47,681 bases of DNA from the NCBI GenBank assembly GCA_000634415.1, contig JFNH01000096.1:1-47681 (forward strand), written 5' to 3'. Shown here piece after piece: positions 7,484-16,344 of the stretch. A program made the translations under genes and the position numbers. A model generated the notes under the pieces. That model ran no database searches. It worked only from the letters and a program-made list of their open reading frames with translations, and was not told where the DNA came from. Source of the DNA: Prochlorococcus sp. scB245a_519A13. GTDB lineage: Bacteria > Cyanobacteriota > Cyanobacteriia > PCC-6307 > Cyanobiaceae. Each line of letters begins with the position of its first letter. Within the stretch, counting starts at the first letter, position 1.

Positions 7484-7723
7484 ATGTGGAATCAAAGAGA
7501 ATCACCTTTGAGGATTGAAAAAAGATTTGAATTTGATCAATACTCAAAAATTAGTAAATTCATGGGGGAAATTGAGAAATTATGTAAAAAAAAGGATATC
7601 TATCCAAATATCAGTTTTGGTAAGAATTTTGTAAGTCTTTCAATATTTTTAGATAATAAAGAAATATCCGACAAGGAAAAAGACTTTTCAAAGGATATAG
7701 ATAAATTTTATTTGGAAGATTAG
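7484..7723 (+). CDS. acRAF, alpha-carboxysome RuBisCO assembly factor (pterin-carbinolamine-dehydratase-like)
   Basis: A 79-residue protein with a degenerate pterin-4a-carbinolamine dehydratase fold. The segment WNQRESPLRIEKRFEFDQY, followed by YPNISFGKNFVSLSIFL, matches the acRAF group found downstream of csoS4B in alpha-cyanobacteria and chemoautotrophs, where it helps fold or assemble RuBisCO. A true dehydratase would carry the catalytic (E/D)xxHHP motif, which is absent. It is the last gene on the plus strand; the convergent small gene ends only 6 bp away. An ATG-TAA immediately upstream (7479-7484) is a one-codon frame touching the start. Confidence 0.85.
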   Translation: MWNQRESPLRIEKRFEFDQYSKISKFMGEIEKLCKKKDIYPNISFGKNFVSLSIFLDNKEISDKEKDFSKDIDKFYLED

Positions 7724-7729
7724 TTCTTT

Positions 7730-7957
7730 TTAATAATTATTAGGCTTAGCAATATCTCTTTTGATTAAAGCCATTAAATATTTGGGGGCTTTATATCTAC
7801 CAGGTAGGCATCTATTTAAAGTTTCAAGATGACCCCAGCACACTGTTTTTTCTATATCTTTAACTGAGTTACCTTTTAAAATTAATAGTCTAAGAGCTTT
7901 GCAAAATAAAGGATAACCTGCTTCTAGTTCATCTATATTAAGCTTTGCTGCTGACAT
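7730..7957 (-). CDS. Small conserved cyanobacterial protein (probably DUF3136)
   Basis: A 75-residue protein resembling the cyanobacteria-restricted DUF3136 family, function unknown. It features ELEAGYPLFCKALRLL, KDIEKTVCWGHLETLNRCLP and PKYLMALIKRDI. Three cysteines and a Trp-Gly-His are present; no signal peptide or membrane segment. The helical KSVKDIEKTVCWGHLETL part could be a small HTH, which is speculative. It is convergent with acRAF and read in the same direction as ridA and gloB, with 85 bp separating it from ridA. Confidence 0.75.
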   Translation of the reverse strand: MSAAKLNIDELEAGYPLFCKALRLLILKGNSVKDIEKTVCWGHLETLNRCLPGRYKAPKYLMALIKRDIAKPNNY

Positions 7958-8042
7958 AGATCAAAGATTAATTATCAACTAATAATCTATACAACTATGG
8001 TGCACAATTGGTTCATATTTCAAAATTCTAAATAATTAGAAA

Positions 8043-8435
8043 TTAATCTAGAAATGCGACGCAATCTATTTCAACTAACACTCCTTTTGGTAGAGATGAA
8101 ACTTCCACACAGGCCCTTGCTGGAGGATTCTCTATATTAAAAAAATCACTATATATTTTATTTACAATTTGAAAATTACTTAAGTCCGTTAAGTAAATAG
8201 TTGTTTTTATTACATCCTCTATTTTTGCTCCACCAGCTTTAAGAACTTCTGCGAGATTTTTTAAAACTTGAATAGTTTCCTTCTCTATATCACCTAAACA
8301 TGTTATTTTATTTAAAGCTGGGTCTATAGCAATTTGACCTGAACAATAAATAAAATCCCCAGCTTTTATTGCTTGATTATAAGGTCCTACTGGATCTGGA
8401 GCATTTGATGTTTTAATTACTTGTTTGGGTGACAT
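8043..8435 (-). CDS. ridA: RidA/YjgF/YER057c family imine deaminase
   Basis: Hydrolyses reactive 2-aminoacrylate and other imines made by PLP enzymes, protecting metabolism. The 130-residue length is normal. It contains the family landmarks SNAPDPVGPYNQAIKAGDFIY, YCSGQIAIDP and the active-site segment PPARACVEVSSLPKG with the substrate-binding arginine. It lies 24 bp downstream of gloB on the same strand, so the two detoxification genes probably form an operon (inference). Confidence 0.95.
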   Translation of the reverse strand: MSPKQVIKTSNAPDPVGPYNQAIKAGDFIYCSGQIAIDPALNKITCLGDIEKETIQVLKNLAEVLKAGGAKIEDVIKTTIYLTDLSNFQIVNKIYSDFFNIENPPARACVEVSSLPKGVLVEIDCVAFLD

Positions 8436-8459
8436 TTGTTTAAGAAGATACCTATCTAT

Positions 8460-9200
8460 TTAAACCCATAAATCTTTATTTTCTCTTAAAAAAGTAAATT
8501 CTTCTAAATTTTTCGCTCTTAAGAAAAGGTTTATTTTCATCTCTTCATCAAGTAAAAATGGAATTGTTAATTCATTAAGAGAAAGTTTTTTTTCAACTTC
8601 CGAAAGTTTATTTTTTATATCTTTATCTTCTGGCTTGAGATTCAATGCCCACAATATATTTGCCTTTGTATATTCATGTGCACAATATATGAGAGTATTT
8701 TTTGGTAAAGATTTGATTCTTTCTAGTGAAGAATACATTTGTTGATAAGTTCCCTCAAAAATTCTTCCACAACCTCCAGAAAATAATGTGTCACCAATAA
8801 AAAGCGCAGGATTTTCTTCATTCAAAAAGAATGCAATATGTGAGCTTGTATGCCCTAATACTTCAATAATTTTTACTTCTTCACCTAAAATATTTAAAGT
8901 TTCTCCGTCTTCTACAGATAAATTTTGCAAAGGTATTCGCTTTTTTTCTTTGGAGGATGCAATCACCTTTACATTTGGCCATCTTTCAATAAGAGACTTT
9001 GTCCCTCCAATATGGTCTGAATGATGATGAGTTTGCAAAATAGCTTCTAAGTGAAAATTGTTTTCATTTATATAACTAATTACTGGTTCGGGAACAGATG
9101 GATCTACAACCACAACGGATTTATCTTTTACCCATAACCAAATGACGTTATCACTTAAAACTCTTAGTCCGATTATATTTCGAGCTTTATTAAAATCCAT
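8460..9200 (-). CDS. gloB: Hydroxyacylglutathione hydrolase (glyoxalase II)
   Basis: Hydrolyses S-lactoylglutathione in methylglyoxal detoxification. At 246 residues from ATG 9200 it has normal length. The frame stays open upstream to 9371, but that extension runs through hisG on the other strand and is not conserved family sequence, so it is rejected. It has the metallo-beta-lactamase motif [10 protein letters not shown], the ligand segments [11 protein letters not shown] and [17 protein letters not shown], and CAHEYT. The C-terminal HAGH domain (about 165-246) binds glutathione. It diverges from hisG with a 40-bp shared promoter region and is followed by ridA. Confidence 0.95.
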   Translation of the reverse strand: MDFNKARNIIGLRVLSDNVIWLWVKDKSVVVVDPSVPEPVISYINENNFHLEAILQTHHHSDHIGGTKSLIERWPNVKVIASSKEKKRIPLQNLSVEDGETLNILGEEVKIIEVLGHTSSHIAFFLNEENPALFIGDTLFSGGCGRIFEGTYQQMYSSLERIKSLPKNTLIYCAHEYTKANILWALNLKPEDKDIKNKLSEVEKKLSLNELTIPFLLDEEMKINLFLRAKNLEEFTFLRENKDLWV

Positions 9201-9240
9201 TGTTAACTTAGAATGAAGAATCTTTGGAAGGAATTGATCT

Positions 9241-9879
9241 ATGTTTACTATAGCTTTACCAAAAGGAGCTCTGTTAAAGGATTCAATTTCAACTTTTAAA
9301 AGAGCTGGGTTAGATTTCTCTGATGCGTTGGACGAAAATAACAGATCATTAACCTTTGAATCAAATTGCAAACGGGCAAAAGCTTTATTAGTAAGAAATG
9401 GAGATGTTCCTGTTTATGTAAGTTATGGCCAGGCTGATTTGGGTATTGTTGGGTATGACGTTTTACGAGAATCTGAATTAAAAGTCGCAAAGTTATTAGA
9501 TTTAGGCTTTGGTGGTTGTCATATGTCGTTGGCGGTTAAGAAAAATAGCAATTATTCAAAACCAACTGATCTTCCAGCGAATTGTAAAGTAGCAAGTAAA
9601 TTCATAAAAACAGCAAGATCTTATTTTGAAGAATTAAATATTCCTGTAGAAATAGTTCATTTGACAGGATCAGTCGAGCTTGGTCCTATTACAGGTATGG
9701 CAGAGGCAATAGTTGATTTGGTAGCAACCGGGAAGACTCTTAAAGAAAATGGTTTAATTAAAATAGATGATCTTTATTACTCGACTGCAAGACTAATTGG
9801 AAATCCTTTATCTATGAGGTTAGATGATAATCATCTCAGAGATACTATTTTATCAATAGAATCGATTAATGCTTTATAG
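9241..9879 (+). CDS. hisG: ATP phosphoribosyltransferase, short form (HisG)
   Basis: First step of histidine synthesis, ATP plus PRPP to phosphoribosyl-ATP. At 212 residues it is the short HisG type that lacks the regulatory C-terminal domain and needs the HisRS-like partner HisZ; no hisZ is in this window. Motifs: [32 protein letters not shown] and the PRPP loop [14 protein letters not shown]. It is followed 12 bp later by an ABC exporter. hisIE, another histidine gene, is about 15 kb away on the opposite strand, so the pathway genes are dispersed as is usual in cyanobacteria. Confidence 0.97.
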   Translation: MFTIALPKGALLKDSISTFKRAGLDFSDALDENNRSLTFESNCKRAKALLVRNGDVPVYVSYGQADLGIVGYDVLRESELKVAKLLDLGFGGCHMSLAVKKNSNYSKPTDLPANCKVASKFIKTARSYFEELNIPVEIVHLTGSVELGPITGMAEAIVDLVATGKTLKENGLIKIDDLYYSTARLIGNPLSMRLDDNHLRDTILSIESINAL

Positions 9880-9891
9880 AAAGTTAGCTAA

Positions 9892-11688
9892 ATGTTTTTT
9901 AAAGATTTTAGAAGGATTAAAAAGTTAGGTAAATATTTAACTAAAGATAAAAAAACAATCTATCTAATCTTGATAGTTTTGTTACCTGTTTCTTTCTCTG
10001 GAGCTATTCAACCATTATTAGTTGGTCAAGCAATTACAATTCTCAAAAATGAAACTACAGATGTTTGGCTAAGTAAAACTTTCTTGGGGCAGTCAATAAA
10101 TGCCATAATTATAACTTTATTTATAACTGTCTTATTCAGATTAGTTCTGCAGGGATACCAAACTTACAACATCCAAGCAGTGGGACAACGTTTAACAGCA
10201 AGGATAAGAAGAGAACTTTTTGATCATTCAATATCTTTATCTCTTAAATATCACGATAAAATGCCTGTAGGGAAATTATTAACGAGATTAACAAATGATG
10301 TTGATGCTTTAGCTGAGGTTTTTGGGAGTGGGGCAGTTGGAGTCATTGCTGACTTCGTCAGTCTGATAGTAATTTCTTTGACAATGCTGTCAATTGATCG
10401 AGGGCTTGCCATCTTATTACTTTTGACTCAAATCCCAGTTTCATATTTTATTATTTGGCTTCAAAAACGTTATAGACGAGCCAATTATCAAGTAAGGGAA
10501 GAATTGTCTCAACTTAACTCTGATTTTCAAGAGAATCTTCAAGGTTTAGAAGTTGTTCAGATGTTCAGAAGAGAGGCTTTTAATAGCAAGAAATTTTCCA
10601 AAACTGGAGTTGCTTATAAGAAAGCAGTTAATGGAACAATATTTTATGACAGTAGTATTTCGGCATTTATAGAATGGATTTCTCTTGCCGCAGTTTCCTT
10701 GGTTTTAGCAGTTGGAGGTTATCTTGTTACTTCTGGAAATATTGGTTTAGGAACATTAACAACCTTTATTTTATATTCCCAAAGACTTTTTGAACCTCTT
10801 AGGCAGCTTGCAGAAAGATTTACTCAAATACAAGGAGGTTTAACAGCTGTAGAAAGAATAAACGAATTATTGGATGAAGAAATACAGATTAAGGACTCTA
10901 CTTCCGCAAAACATTTTTTAGAAAATGTTACAAATGTAAATAAAAAATTTAAGGGCAAAATTGAGTTCAAGAATGTTAATTTTTTTTACAACGAAGGAGA
11001 ACACATTATAAAGAATTTATCTTTCAAGATCAATCCAGGAGAGCATGTGGCTTTTGTAGGGCCAACTGGTTCAGGTAAGACGACCATAATAAGACTATTA
11101 TGTAGATTGTATGAACCTCAATCAGGTCAAATTTTAATCGATGATTTAGATATCAAAGATATTCCTATTGCAACTCTTAGAAATATGTTGGGAGTAGTTT
11201 TGCAAGATACCTTTATCTTTAGTGGAAATGTCGCAGATAATTTAAAACTAAATTCGAATGTGGACAATCTTGAATTGGAAAATCTTTGTAACGAATTAGG
11301 GTTAGATAATTTGTTAAAAAAATTACCAGATGGTTTGAACACCTTACTAAGAGAAAGAGGGGGAAACCTCTCCTCTGGAGAGAGACAACTTCTTTCAGTA
11401 GCCCGAGTAGCGATTAGAAATCCTGTTGTTTTAATAATGGACGAAGCAACAGCGTTTATGGATCCCTCTACAGAGGCTACTTTGCAGAAAGATCTTGAGA
11501 GAATTCTGTCAAAAAGAACTGCATTAGTAATAGCTCACAGATTAGCAACTATTGAAAGTTCTGATAAGATTTTTGTCTTAAAAGGGGGTTCATTAGTTGA
11601 AGAGGGAACACATATTGAATTGAGACTGAAAAAGGGTTTATATTTTCAGCTCTCTGAGCTTCAAAGAAAAGGATTCGTGAATTTTTAA
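9892..11688 (+). CDS. ABC transporter, fused permease and ATP-binding protein (MsbA/multidrug type)
   Basis: A half-transporter that would dimerise in a membrane to export lipids or hydrophobic compounds; the substrate is unknown. The 598 residues comprise an exporter-type transmembrane domain (about 20-320) with the coupling region TRLTNDVDALAEVFG, then a nucleotide-binding domain. The NBD shows Walker A GPTGSGKTT near residue 390, Q-loop VLQDTFIFSG, signature LSSGERQL, Walker B VVLIMDEAT and the switch histidine in IAHRLAT. It is downstream of hisG and overlaps the next gene by one base, which suggests coupled translation of transporter and acetyltransferase. Confidence 0.95.
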   Translation: MFFKDFRRIKKLGKYLTKDKKTIYLILIVLLPVSFSGAIQPLLVGQAITILKNETTDVWLSKTFLGQSINAIIITLFITVLFRLVLQGYQTYNIQAVGQRLTARIRRELFDHSISLSLKYHDKMPVGKLLTRLTNDVDALAEVFGSGAVGVIADFVSLIVISLTMLSIDRGLAILLLLTQIPVSYFIIWLQKRYRRANYQVREELSQLNSDFQENLQGLEVVQMFRREAFNSKKFSKTGVAYKKAVNGTIFYDSSISAFIEWISLAAVSLVLAVGGYLVTSGNIGLGTLTTFILYSQRLFEPLRQLAERFTQIQGGLTAVERINELLDEEIQIKDSTSAKHFLENVTNVNKKFKGKIEFKNVNFFYNEGEHIIKNLSFKINPGEHVAFVGPTGSGKTTIIRLLCRLYEPQSGQILIDDLDIKDIPIATLRNMLGVVLQDTFIFSGNVADNLKLNSNVDNLELENLCNELGLDNLLKKLPDGLNTLLRERGGNLSSGERQLLSVARVAIRNPVVLIMDEATAFMDPSTEATLQKDLERILSKRTALVIAHRLATIESSDKIFVLKGGSLVEEGTHIELRLKKGLYFQLSELQRKGFVNF

Positions 11689-12218
11689 TGATTTTTAGAA
11701 ACCAAGGATCGTTAATAAAAAAATCAAACAGTATATCAAGGGATGAGCTGATAGATCTTTATGGTTTAAATTCTTATGAGTTTACTCAAACAAATAAAAA
11801 AGAAATATTTATATGTAGTAAAAACAAAGATTTAGATCTAATAGAACTAGATCAACTTTTGCAAACAGTTGGTTGGAGCAGAAGACCCATAAGGAGGGTA
11901 AAAAGAGCTTTAGATTTCAGCATTTTGGTGGTTGGGTTATGGCGTCATGATGATAAATTCCCCCGATTGGTAGGATTTGCAAGATGCACTGGTGATGGAA
12001 TTCTAGAAGCAACAGTTTGGGATGTGGCTATTAACCCTGTCTATCAAGGACTTGGATTGGGGAAAGAGTTAATGAAATATGTTCTAAAAGAATTGAAAAA
12101 TATTGGAATTCCTAAAGTAACCCTTTTCGCTGATGCTGAAGTAGTTTCATTTTATAAAAGACAAGGTTGGATTTTAGAACCTAGAGGCTCTAAATGTGCT
12201 TTTTGGTATGCAAATTAA
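11688..12218 (+). CDS. GNAT family N-acetyltransferase
   Basis: Transfers an acyl group from acyl-CoA to an amine; the substrate is unknown. Of 176 residues, the C-terminal half is the GNAT fold: VGFARCTGDGILEATVWDVA, the acetyl-CoA-binding motif NPVYQGLGLGKELMKYVL, and VTLFADAEVVSFYKRQGW. The N-terminal 50 residues are unlike the core family. The ATG overlaps the final base of the ABC transporter stop codon (TAATG). Its stop codon abuts the end of the convergent glycosyltransferase gene with no gap. Plastid/cyanobacterial GNAT proteins of similar make-up exist, but assignment to a subgroup is not possible here. Confidence 0.9.
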   Translation: MIFRNQGSLIKKSNSISRDELIDLYGLNSYEFTQTNKKEIFICSKNKDLDLIELDQLLQTVGWSRRPIRRVKRALDFSILVVGLWRHDDKFPRLVGFARCTGDGILEATVWDVAINPVYQGLGLGKELMKYVLKELKNIGIPKVTLFADAEVVSFYKRQGWILEPRGSKCAFWYAN

Positions 12219-12902
12219 TTATTTTTTGTAGTAGTCAGAATATATGGATTTTAACGATTCGCCTTTTAACCATCTTCTTCTAAAGCGCCAATTCCTAATT
12301 GCTTGGAAAAAAATATTAGTTCCTTCCCATTTCCTTGAACTTATAAAAATAGGAAAACTTAATTGTTTTAAATCTCTTTTTTTGTTTAATCTCCTTAAAA
12401 AATCTACATCTTCCATCAAAGGTATCTTTCTAAAACCATTATTCTTAAAGTAGGTAGTTCTATGAATTATTAAACCTTGATCACCATAAGGTTGTTTAAA
12501 ATATTTGCTTCTAATATTCACAAGAATTTCGAGTATTCTATAAATTATCTTTTTGTGATTAATTTTGAATTCAAAATAGTAAATACTATTCTTATTTCCC
12601 TTTAAAAATGAATTTATTTTTTTAAACCAATCATGAGTTAATCTTGTGTCTGCATGCAAAAATATGAGCCACTCTCCTTTTGAATTTTTAGCTCCAATAT
12701 CTAATTGGAAACCTCGATTTCTTTCTTTGGATATACATACTTTCGCTCCATAAATATTTGCTATGTCAATAGTTTTATCTTCACTTCCACAATCAACAAT
12801 TATGATTTCGCCCTCATTCTTAATACTTGATAAGTCTGAAAGCAATAATGGCAAATTATTTGCTTCATTAATAGTTGGAATGATAATTGAGATTTTAGAC
12901 AA
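12219..12902 (-). CDS. Family 2 glycosyltransferase, arsenosugar-biosynthesis type (TIGR04283-like)
   Basis: GT-A-fold glycosyltransferase of 227 residues. It opens with ISIIIPTINEANNLPLLLSDL and has IIVDCGSEDKT, RNRGFQLDIGA and the metal-binding region FLHADTRL, closely fitting the TIGR04283 group named from arsenosugar gene clusters. The TTG start at 12902 is chosen because it sits right before the first beta strand. It lies 5 bp after a TIGR04282-like gene on the same strand, the usual pairing. No arsenic methylase or radical-SAM ArsS gene is in this window, so the true product is uncertain. Confidence 0.85.
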   Translation of the reverse strand: MSKISIIIPTINEANNLPLLLSDLSSIKNEGEIIIVDCGSEDKTIDIANIYGAKVCISKERNRGFQLDIGAKNSKGEWLIFLHADTRLTHDWFKKINSFLKGNKNSIYYFEFKINHKKIIYRILEILVNIRSKYFKQPYGDQGLIIHRTTYFKNNGFRKIPLMEDVDFLRRLNKKRDLKQLSFPIFISSRKWEGTNIFFQAIRNWRFRRRWLKGESLKSIYSDYYKK

Positions 12903-12907
12903 GTCGA

Positions 12908-13543
12908 CTACTTTCTGTTTTCAATATCAATCATTGTATCTATATCTATTTTTTTATCTAAAAACTTATATTTTAATTTTGTTGAAGCAAAATTATCAAT
13001 TGTATTTTGAAGAACATTTTCTGTCCCCCATTTTATGTTGATAAAAGGTAAATATATATGCGATGACATTATTTTTTCTGATAAACCAATAAGCCAATAT
13101 CCTCCATCATTAGATGGTCCTAAAATAAGATCATTTTGTTGAAGCTCTTTTAGAGTAATCAATAAATCTTGATGGCATAAATCTGGAAGGTCAGTACCAA
13201 TAAAAATAATATTTTTGATCTTATGTCTAGCACAAAATTTTTTGTTGATAATTATTTGCCGTTTCATTTTTTCTCCCAAGCAGCCTTTCCCCTGTAAATT
13301 AAATTTTTTGATGCCTAATTCTCTAGTCCATCTCTTACAGTTACCTACCCCCAAACCAGAAATAGCAATAGAAATTTCAATTAATTTATTTTCTTGGAGA
13401 AATTTTGCGACTGAAATAGTGTGTTTGGTCATTACACTTTGAACCTTTGCAGAATTACTTTTACCTATATCTTTAGATAATCTTGTTTTGCATCTTCCAA
13501 AAGCATGCCATTTTGCCATGATAATAAGTAATGCTTTATCCAA
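12908..13543 (-). CDS. DUF2064 / TIGR04282-like glycosyltransferase
   Basis: Nucleotide-diphospho-sugar transferase-like protein of 211 residues. Visible features: ALLIIMAKWHAFGRCKTRLS (nucleotide-binding start), IIFIGTDLPDL (equivalent of the GxDxPxL motif) and LILGPSNDGGYWLIGL, hallmarks of DUF2064/TIGR04282. A TTG start at 13543 is preferred over the internal ATG at 13519 because it retains the first beta strand. It is translated just ahead of the TIGR04283-like gene, 5 bp apart. In sequenced organisms the pair often travels with arsenosugar or phosphonate-like small-molecule glycosylation genes; here only the pair is present. Confidence 0.85.
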   Translation of the reverse strand: MDKALLIIMAKWHAFGRCKTRLSKDIGKSNSAKVQSVMTKHTISVAKFLQENKLIEISIAISGLGVGNCKRWTRELGIKKFNLQGKGCLGEKMKRQIIINKKFCARHKIKNIIFIGTDLPDLCHQDLLITLKELQQNDLILGPSNDGGYWLIGLSEKIMSSHIYLPFINIKWGTENVLQNTIDNFASTKLKYKFLDKKIDIDTMIDIENRK

Positions 13544-13680
13544 AAATTTATTGCGATTTAAAATAATTATATGCCTATAAAAAATAAAATTTTTCTTGTA
13601 AATTTGTATGATTGTTTGTTACGTAATTTTAAATTTGTCGTGATCTTGTGATTTCCTAATGGCCAATTATTAAATTCCAA

Positions 13681-13697
13681 CTAGATTAATAATCTAG
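13681..13697. repeat. Inverted repeat just upstream of dnaA
   Basis: CTAGATT (13681-13687) and AATCTAG (13691-13697) form a perfect 7-bp dyad with a 3-nt centre, ending 11 bp before the dnaA TTG. The position overlaps the expected ribosome-binding zone, so it could be an operator or an mRNA hairpin limiting initiation. It does not match a DnaA box. Confidence 0.5.
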
Positions 13698-13708
13698 AGA
13701 ATAAAATT

Positions 13709-15103
13709 TTGCAAGCAATTAATCCTATTTGGGCGGAAGTTCAACAATCACTTCAAAAAACTTTAAGTAAGCCTTCATTTGAGACATGGATAAGGCCTGC
13801 TAAATTTAATTGTTTTGAAAATGGCTTATTAACTTTAATTGCTCCAAATACATTCTCCAGTGATTGGTTAAGAAAGAATTATTGCCAAACTATTGAAAAA
13901 GCTGCAAAAGAAATATGCGGCCATGATGTAAAAGTTGTTTTTAAATCTGAAACAAACATAATCAGAGATTCAACAAATAAACAGAACTTAGATGAACAGA
14001 TTGTGAATCATAAAACAAATTCATTTCCTAAAAATAGTCAAGATATTTCTTTAAAAAATCGATCCAAAAATCCCAACGGTCTGAATTTGCGCTACGTATT
14101 TAAAAGATTTGTTGTAGGTCCAAATAGTAGGTTGGCTCATGCCGCGGCTTTGGCAGTTGCCGAATCACCTGGGAGAGAATTTAATCCATTATTTATTTGT
14201 GGTGGAGTAGGTCTTGGTAAAACTCATTTAATGCAAGCAATAGGCCATTATCGAGTAGAAATAGATCCAGAAGCAAAAGTTAAATATGTATCTACAGAGA
14301 CTTTTACTAATGATGTTATTAGTGGGATTCGAAGAGATGGAATGACAGCTATTCGAGATAAATATAGAAATGTAGATTTGATTTTAATAGACGATATACA
14401 ATTCTTAGAAGGGAAAGAGTATACACAGGAAGAATTCTTTCATACTTTTAACGCTCTTCACGAATCAGGAAGTCAAATAGTTATTGCAAGTGATAGGCCA
14501 CCAAATCAATTGTCGGGAATTCAAGAGAGATTAATTTCTAGGTTCTCAATGGGCATGACGGCAGATATTCAACCACCTGATCTTGAGACGAGGACAGCCA
14601 TCCTACAAAAAAAGGCAGAACAAGAGAGGATGAGTCTCCCAAGAGATTTAATTCAATTTATAGCAGGAAGATTCACTTCGAATATTCGAGAATTGGAAGG
14701 AGCATTTACTAGAGCTGTTGCATTTGCATCAATAACAGGCTTGCCAATGACAGTCCAATCAATTGCTCCAATGCTTGATCCGAATAGTGTTGGAGTAGTT
14801 GTTACTCCAAAACAAGTTATTAATAAAGTGTCAGATTTCTTTAAAGTTTCTACTGATGAATTGATCAGTTCTAGTAGGAGAAAACCAGTAAGTCAAGCTA
14901 GGCAAATAGGTATGTATCTTATGAGGCATGGGACGGATCTAAGCTTACCAAGAATTGGAGATGAGTTTGGGGGCAAGGACCATACAACAGTAATGTATGC
15001 TATTGAACAAGTTGAAAAAAAATTATCTATTGATCCAAATATTGCAAGTCAAGTTCAAAAAATAAGAGATTTACTTCAAATAGATTCAAGAAAAAATTTA
15101 TAG
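13709..15103 (+). CDS. dnaA: Chromosomal replication initiator protein DnaA
   Basis: AAA+ ATPase that binds DnaA boxes and opens oriC. At 464 residues it has all four domains: domain I (about 1-80, [20 protein letters not shown]), a linker (80-125), the AAA+ core with [20 protein letters not shown] (Walker A) and [16 protein letters not shown] (Walker B), and the DNA-binding domain IV with [19 protein letters not shown] and [11 protein letters not shown]. The TTG start is placed because the conserved domain I begins immediately; no Shine-Dalgarno is seen. It is not next to dnaN, and no canonical DnaA boxes were noticed in the upstream 165 bp, consistent with cyanobacteria whose dnaA is separated from the origin. 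Confidence 0.98.
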   Translation: MQAINPIWAEVQQSLQKTLSKPSFETWIRPAKFNCFENGLLTLIAPNTFSSDWLRKNYCQTIEKAAKEICGHDVKVVFKSETNIIRDSTNKQNLDEQIVNHKTNSFPKNSQDISLKNRSKNPNGLNLRYVFKRFVVGPNSRLAHAAALAVAESPGREFNPLFICGGVGLGKTHLMQAIGHYRVEIDPEAKVKYVSTETFTNDVISGIRRDGMTAIRDKYRNVDLILIDDIQFLEGKEYTQEEFFHTFNALHESGSQIVIASDRPPNQLSGIQERLISRFSMGMTADIQPPDLETRTAILQKKAEQERMSLPRDLIQFIAGRFTSNIRELEGAFTRAVAFASITGLPMTVQSIAPMLDPNSVGVVVTPKQVINKVSDFFKVSTDELISSSRRKPVSQARQIGMYLMRHGTDLSLPRIGDEFGGKDHTTVMYAIEQVEKKLSIDPNIASQVQKIRDLLQIDSRKNL

Positions 15104-15111
15104 TTTTACTA

Positions 15112-16341
15112 TTAACTAGAAATGAAATTTATAGGATCTTGATCATATCTATGCCTTAAAGGTAACTTATCTATTTCATTGATATCACTGAGCGATTCAA
15201 TTCTATTTAATGATTGCCTTAATAATCTCGCTGCAATGATTGGCATATCTCTTGGAACTGAGATTCTATTTTTTAAGTATCTTAAAGAGATTCCTGAAAG
15301 TTTTTTAGGTATTAATACTTCACCTGTGATCATATGACTCAAAGCTGATCTCAATGATTCGTCAAAGGATTCTTTATTGTATGGGTTTACCTTTAGTAAA
15401 TTGTCTTTATGCTTTATCACTCTTTTAAGAGCAATTATTGCATAATATTTTGACTCATAATCTTGGTTTAATTCATAATTACCTAAACCTTCCCCAGTAT
15501 CTATTAGCTTTGAGAAAGAAATCTGTTGTTCATTGCTTTCTTTATAGCATCCTCCCATTTGTGGGGGTAAATCATGAGAATGAGTATGAAAATCTCCTTG
15601 AGTGCCTCTATAAGCACTTGTCCCCTCAAAAAGGGTAAGCCATTTATCTAGATGAGGATAATTAGATCTTAAATTAAACCCTTTATAATAAATAAGTGAT
15701 GCATTCATTCTCTCCATGTAGGGAATAAAAATTATATCTCCAACACCAGGCTCTATATTACCCGTGTTAGAAACTGACGGATCAATAAACCCTGATTTTG
15801 AGCTACTTAAGATTTCATCGAGTTTAGAAATAGATTCTTTAAATCTTTTTTTTCTAAAAGAGTTATCTATAAAATTAAAGCTTTCTCGGCAGAGCCAATT
15901 ACACCAGGATCTGAAAATTTCTCTTTCTAACTCTCGAATTTTGATAAGGTGACTAGATGTAATAAAAGATCCAAGTGCTCCAAATTCGTTTTCTAAAAAA
16001 GCTATGATATCGTCGCTTTCAGTTATAATTTGCCCTTTAAATTCAATTGCAGGTAATTTCCCAGATCTGACTTTTTTAAGGAACCAACTTTCTTTTTGGC
16101 CGTAGCAAAACATATTTATTTTCTTGACTCTGTATGGAATTTTCTTAAATTCAAGCCATAACCATATCTTCTGACAGTAAGGACACCAAGAATGCCTATC
16201 CCTATATAGAGTAACTAATACATCATTTTCACTATGTCCAAATAATCTTAAATTTGCGTAGGAATTATTTATACCATGGACTCTATCAAGATCTTCAACT
16301 TCAAATTTATTTAAATCATCCCATGTCAAAATCCCATTCAT
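15112..16341 (-). CDS. Glutathione S-transferase-like protein with long C-terminal extension
   Basis: A 409-residue protein with a thioredoxin-fold GST N-terminal domain: VLVTLYRDRHSWCPYCQKIW has a CPYC active site near residue 53, followed by LPAIEFKGQIITESDDIIAFLE, the glutathione-binding PxI...ESxxI pattern. A helical GST C-terminal domain follows (about 130-250). About 150 more residues form an additional domain I do not recognise, containing LPPQMGGCYKES and VPRDMPIIAARLLRQ. Ordinary GSTs are about 200-230 residues. It is divergent from glutathione reductase, 52 bp apart, which fits a shared glutathione-redox role. Dehydroascorbate/omega-like or plastid-type GST relatives are possible; the substrate is unknown. 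Confidence 0.85.
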   Translation of the reverse strand: MNGILTWDDLNKFEVEDLDRVHGINNSYANLRLFGHSENDVLVTLYRDRHSWCPYCQKIWLWLEFKKIPYRVKKINMFCYGQKESWFLKKVRSGKLPAIEFKGQIITESDDIIAFLENEFGALGSFITSSHLIKIRELEREIFRSWCNWLCRESFNFIDNSFRKKRFKESISKLDEILSSSKSGFIDPSVSNTGNIEPGVGDIIFIPYMERMNASLIYYKGFNLRSNYPHLDKWLTLFEGTSAYRGTQGDFHTHSHDLPPQMGGCYKESNEQQISFSKLIDTGEGLGNYELNQDYESKYYAIIALKRVIKHKDNLLKVNPYNKESFDESLRSALSHMITGEVLIPKKLSGISLRYLKNRISVPRDMPIIAARLLRQSLNRIESLSDINEIDKLPLRHRYDQDPINFISS

Positions 16342-16344
16342 TAT

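Noticed and set aside
9201-9371. N-terminal extension of gloB upstream of 9200
   Set aside because: The extension runs antisense through the hisG start and does not resemble glyoxalase II; ATG 9200 gives the normal 246-residue length.
12763-13442. Plus-strand frames antisense to the two glycosyltransferases
   Set aside because: They are hydrophobic shadows of the conserved minus-strand genes, not independent membrane proteins.
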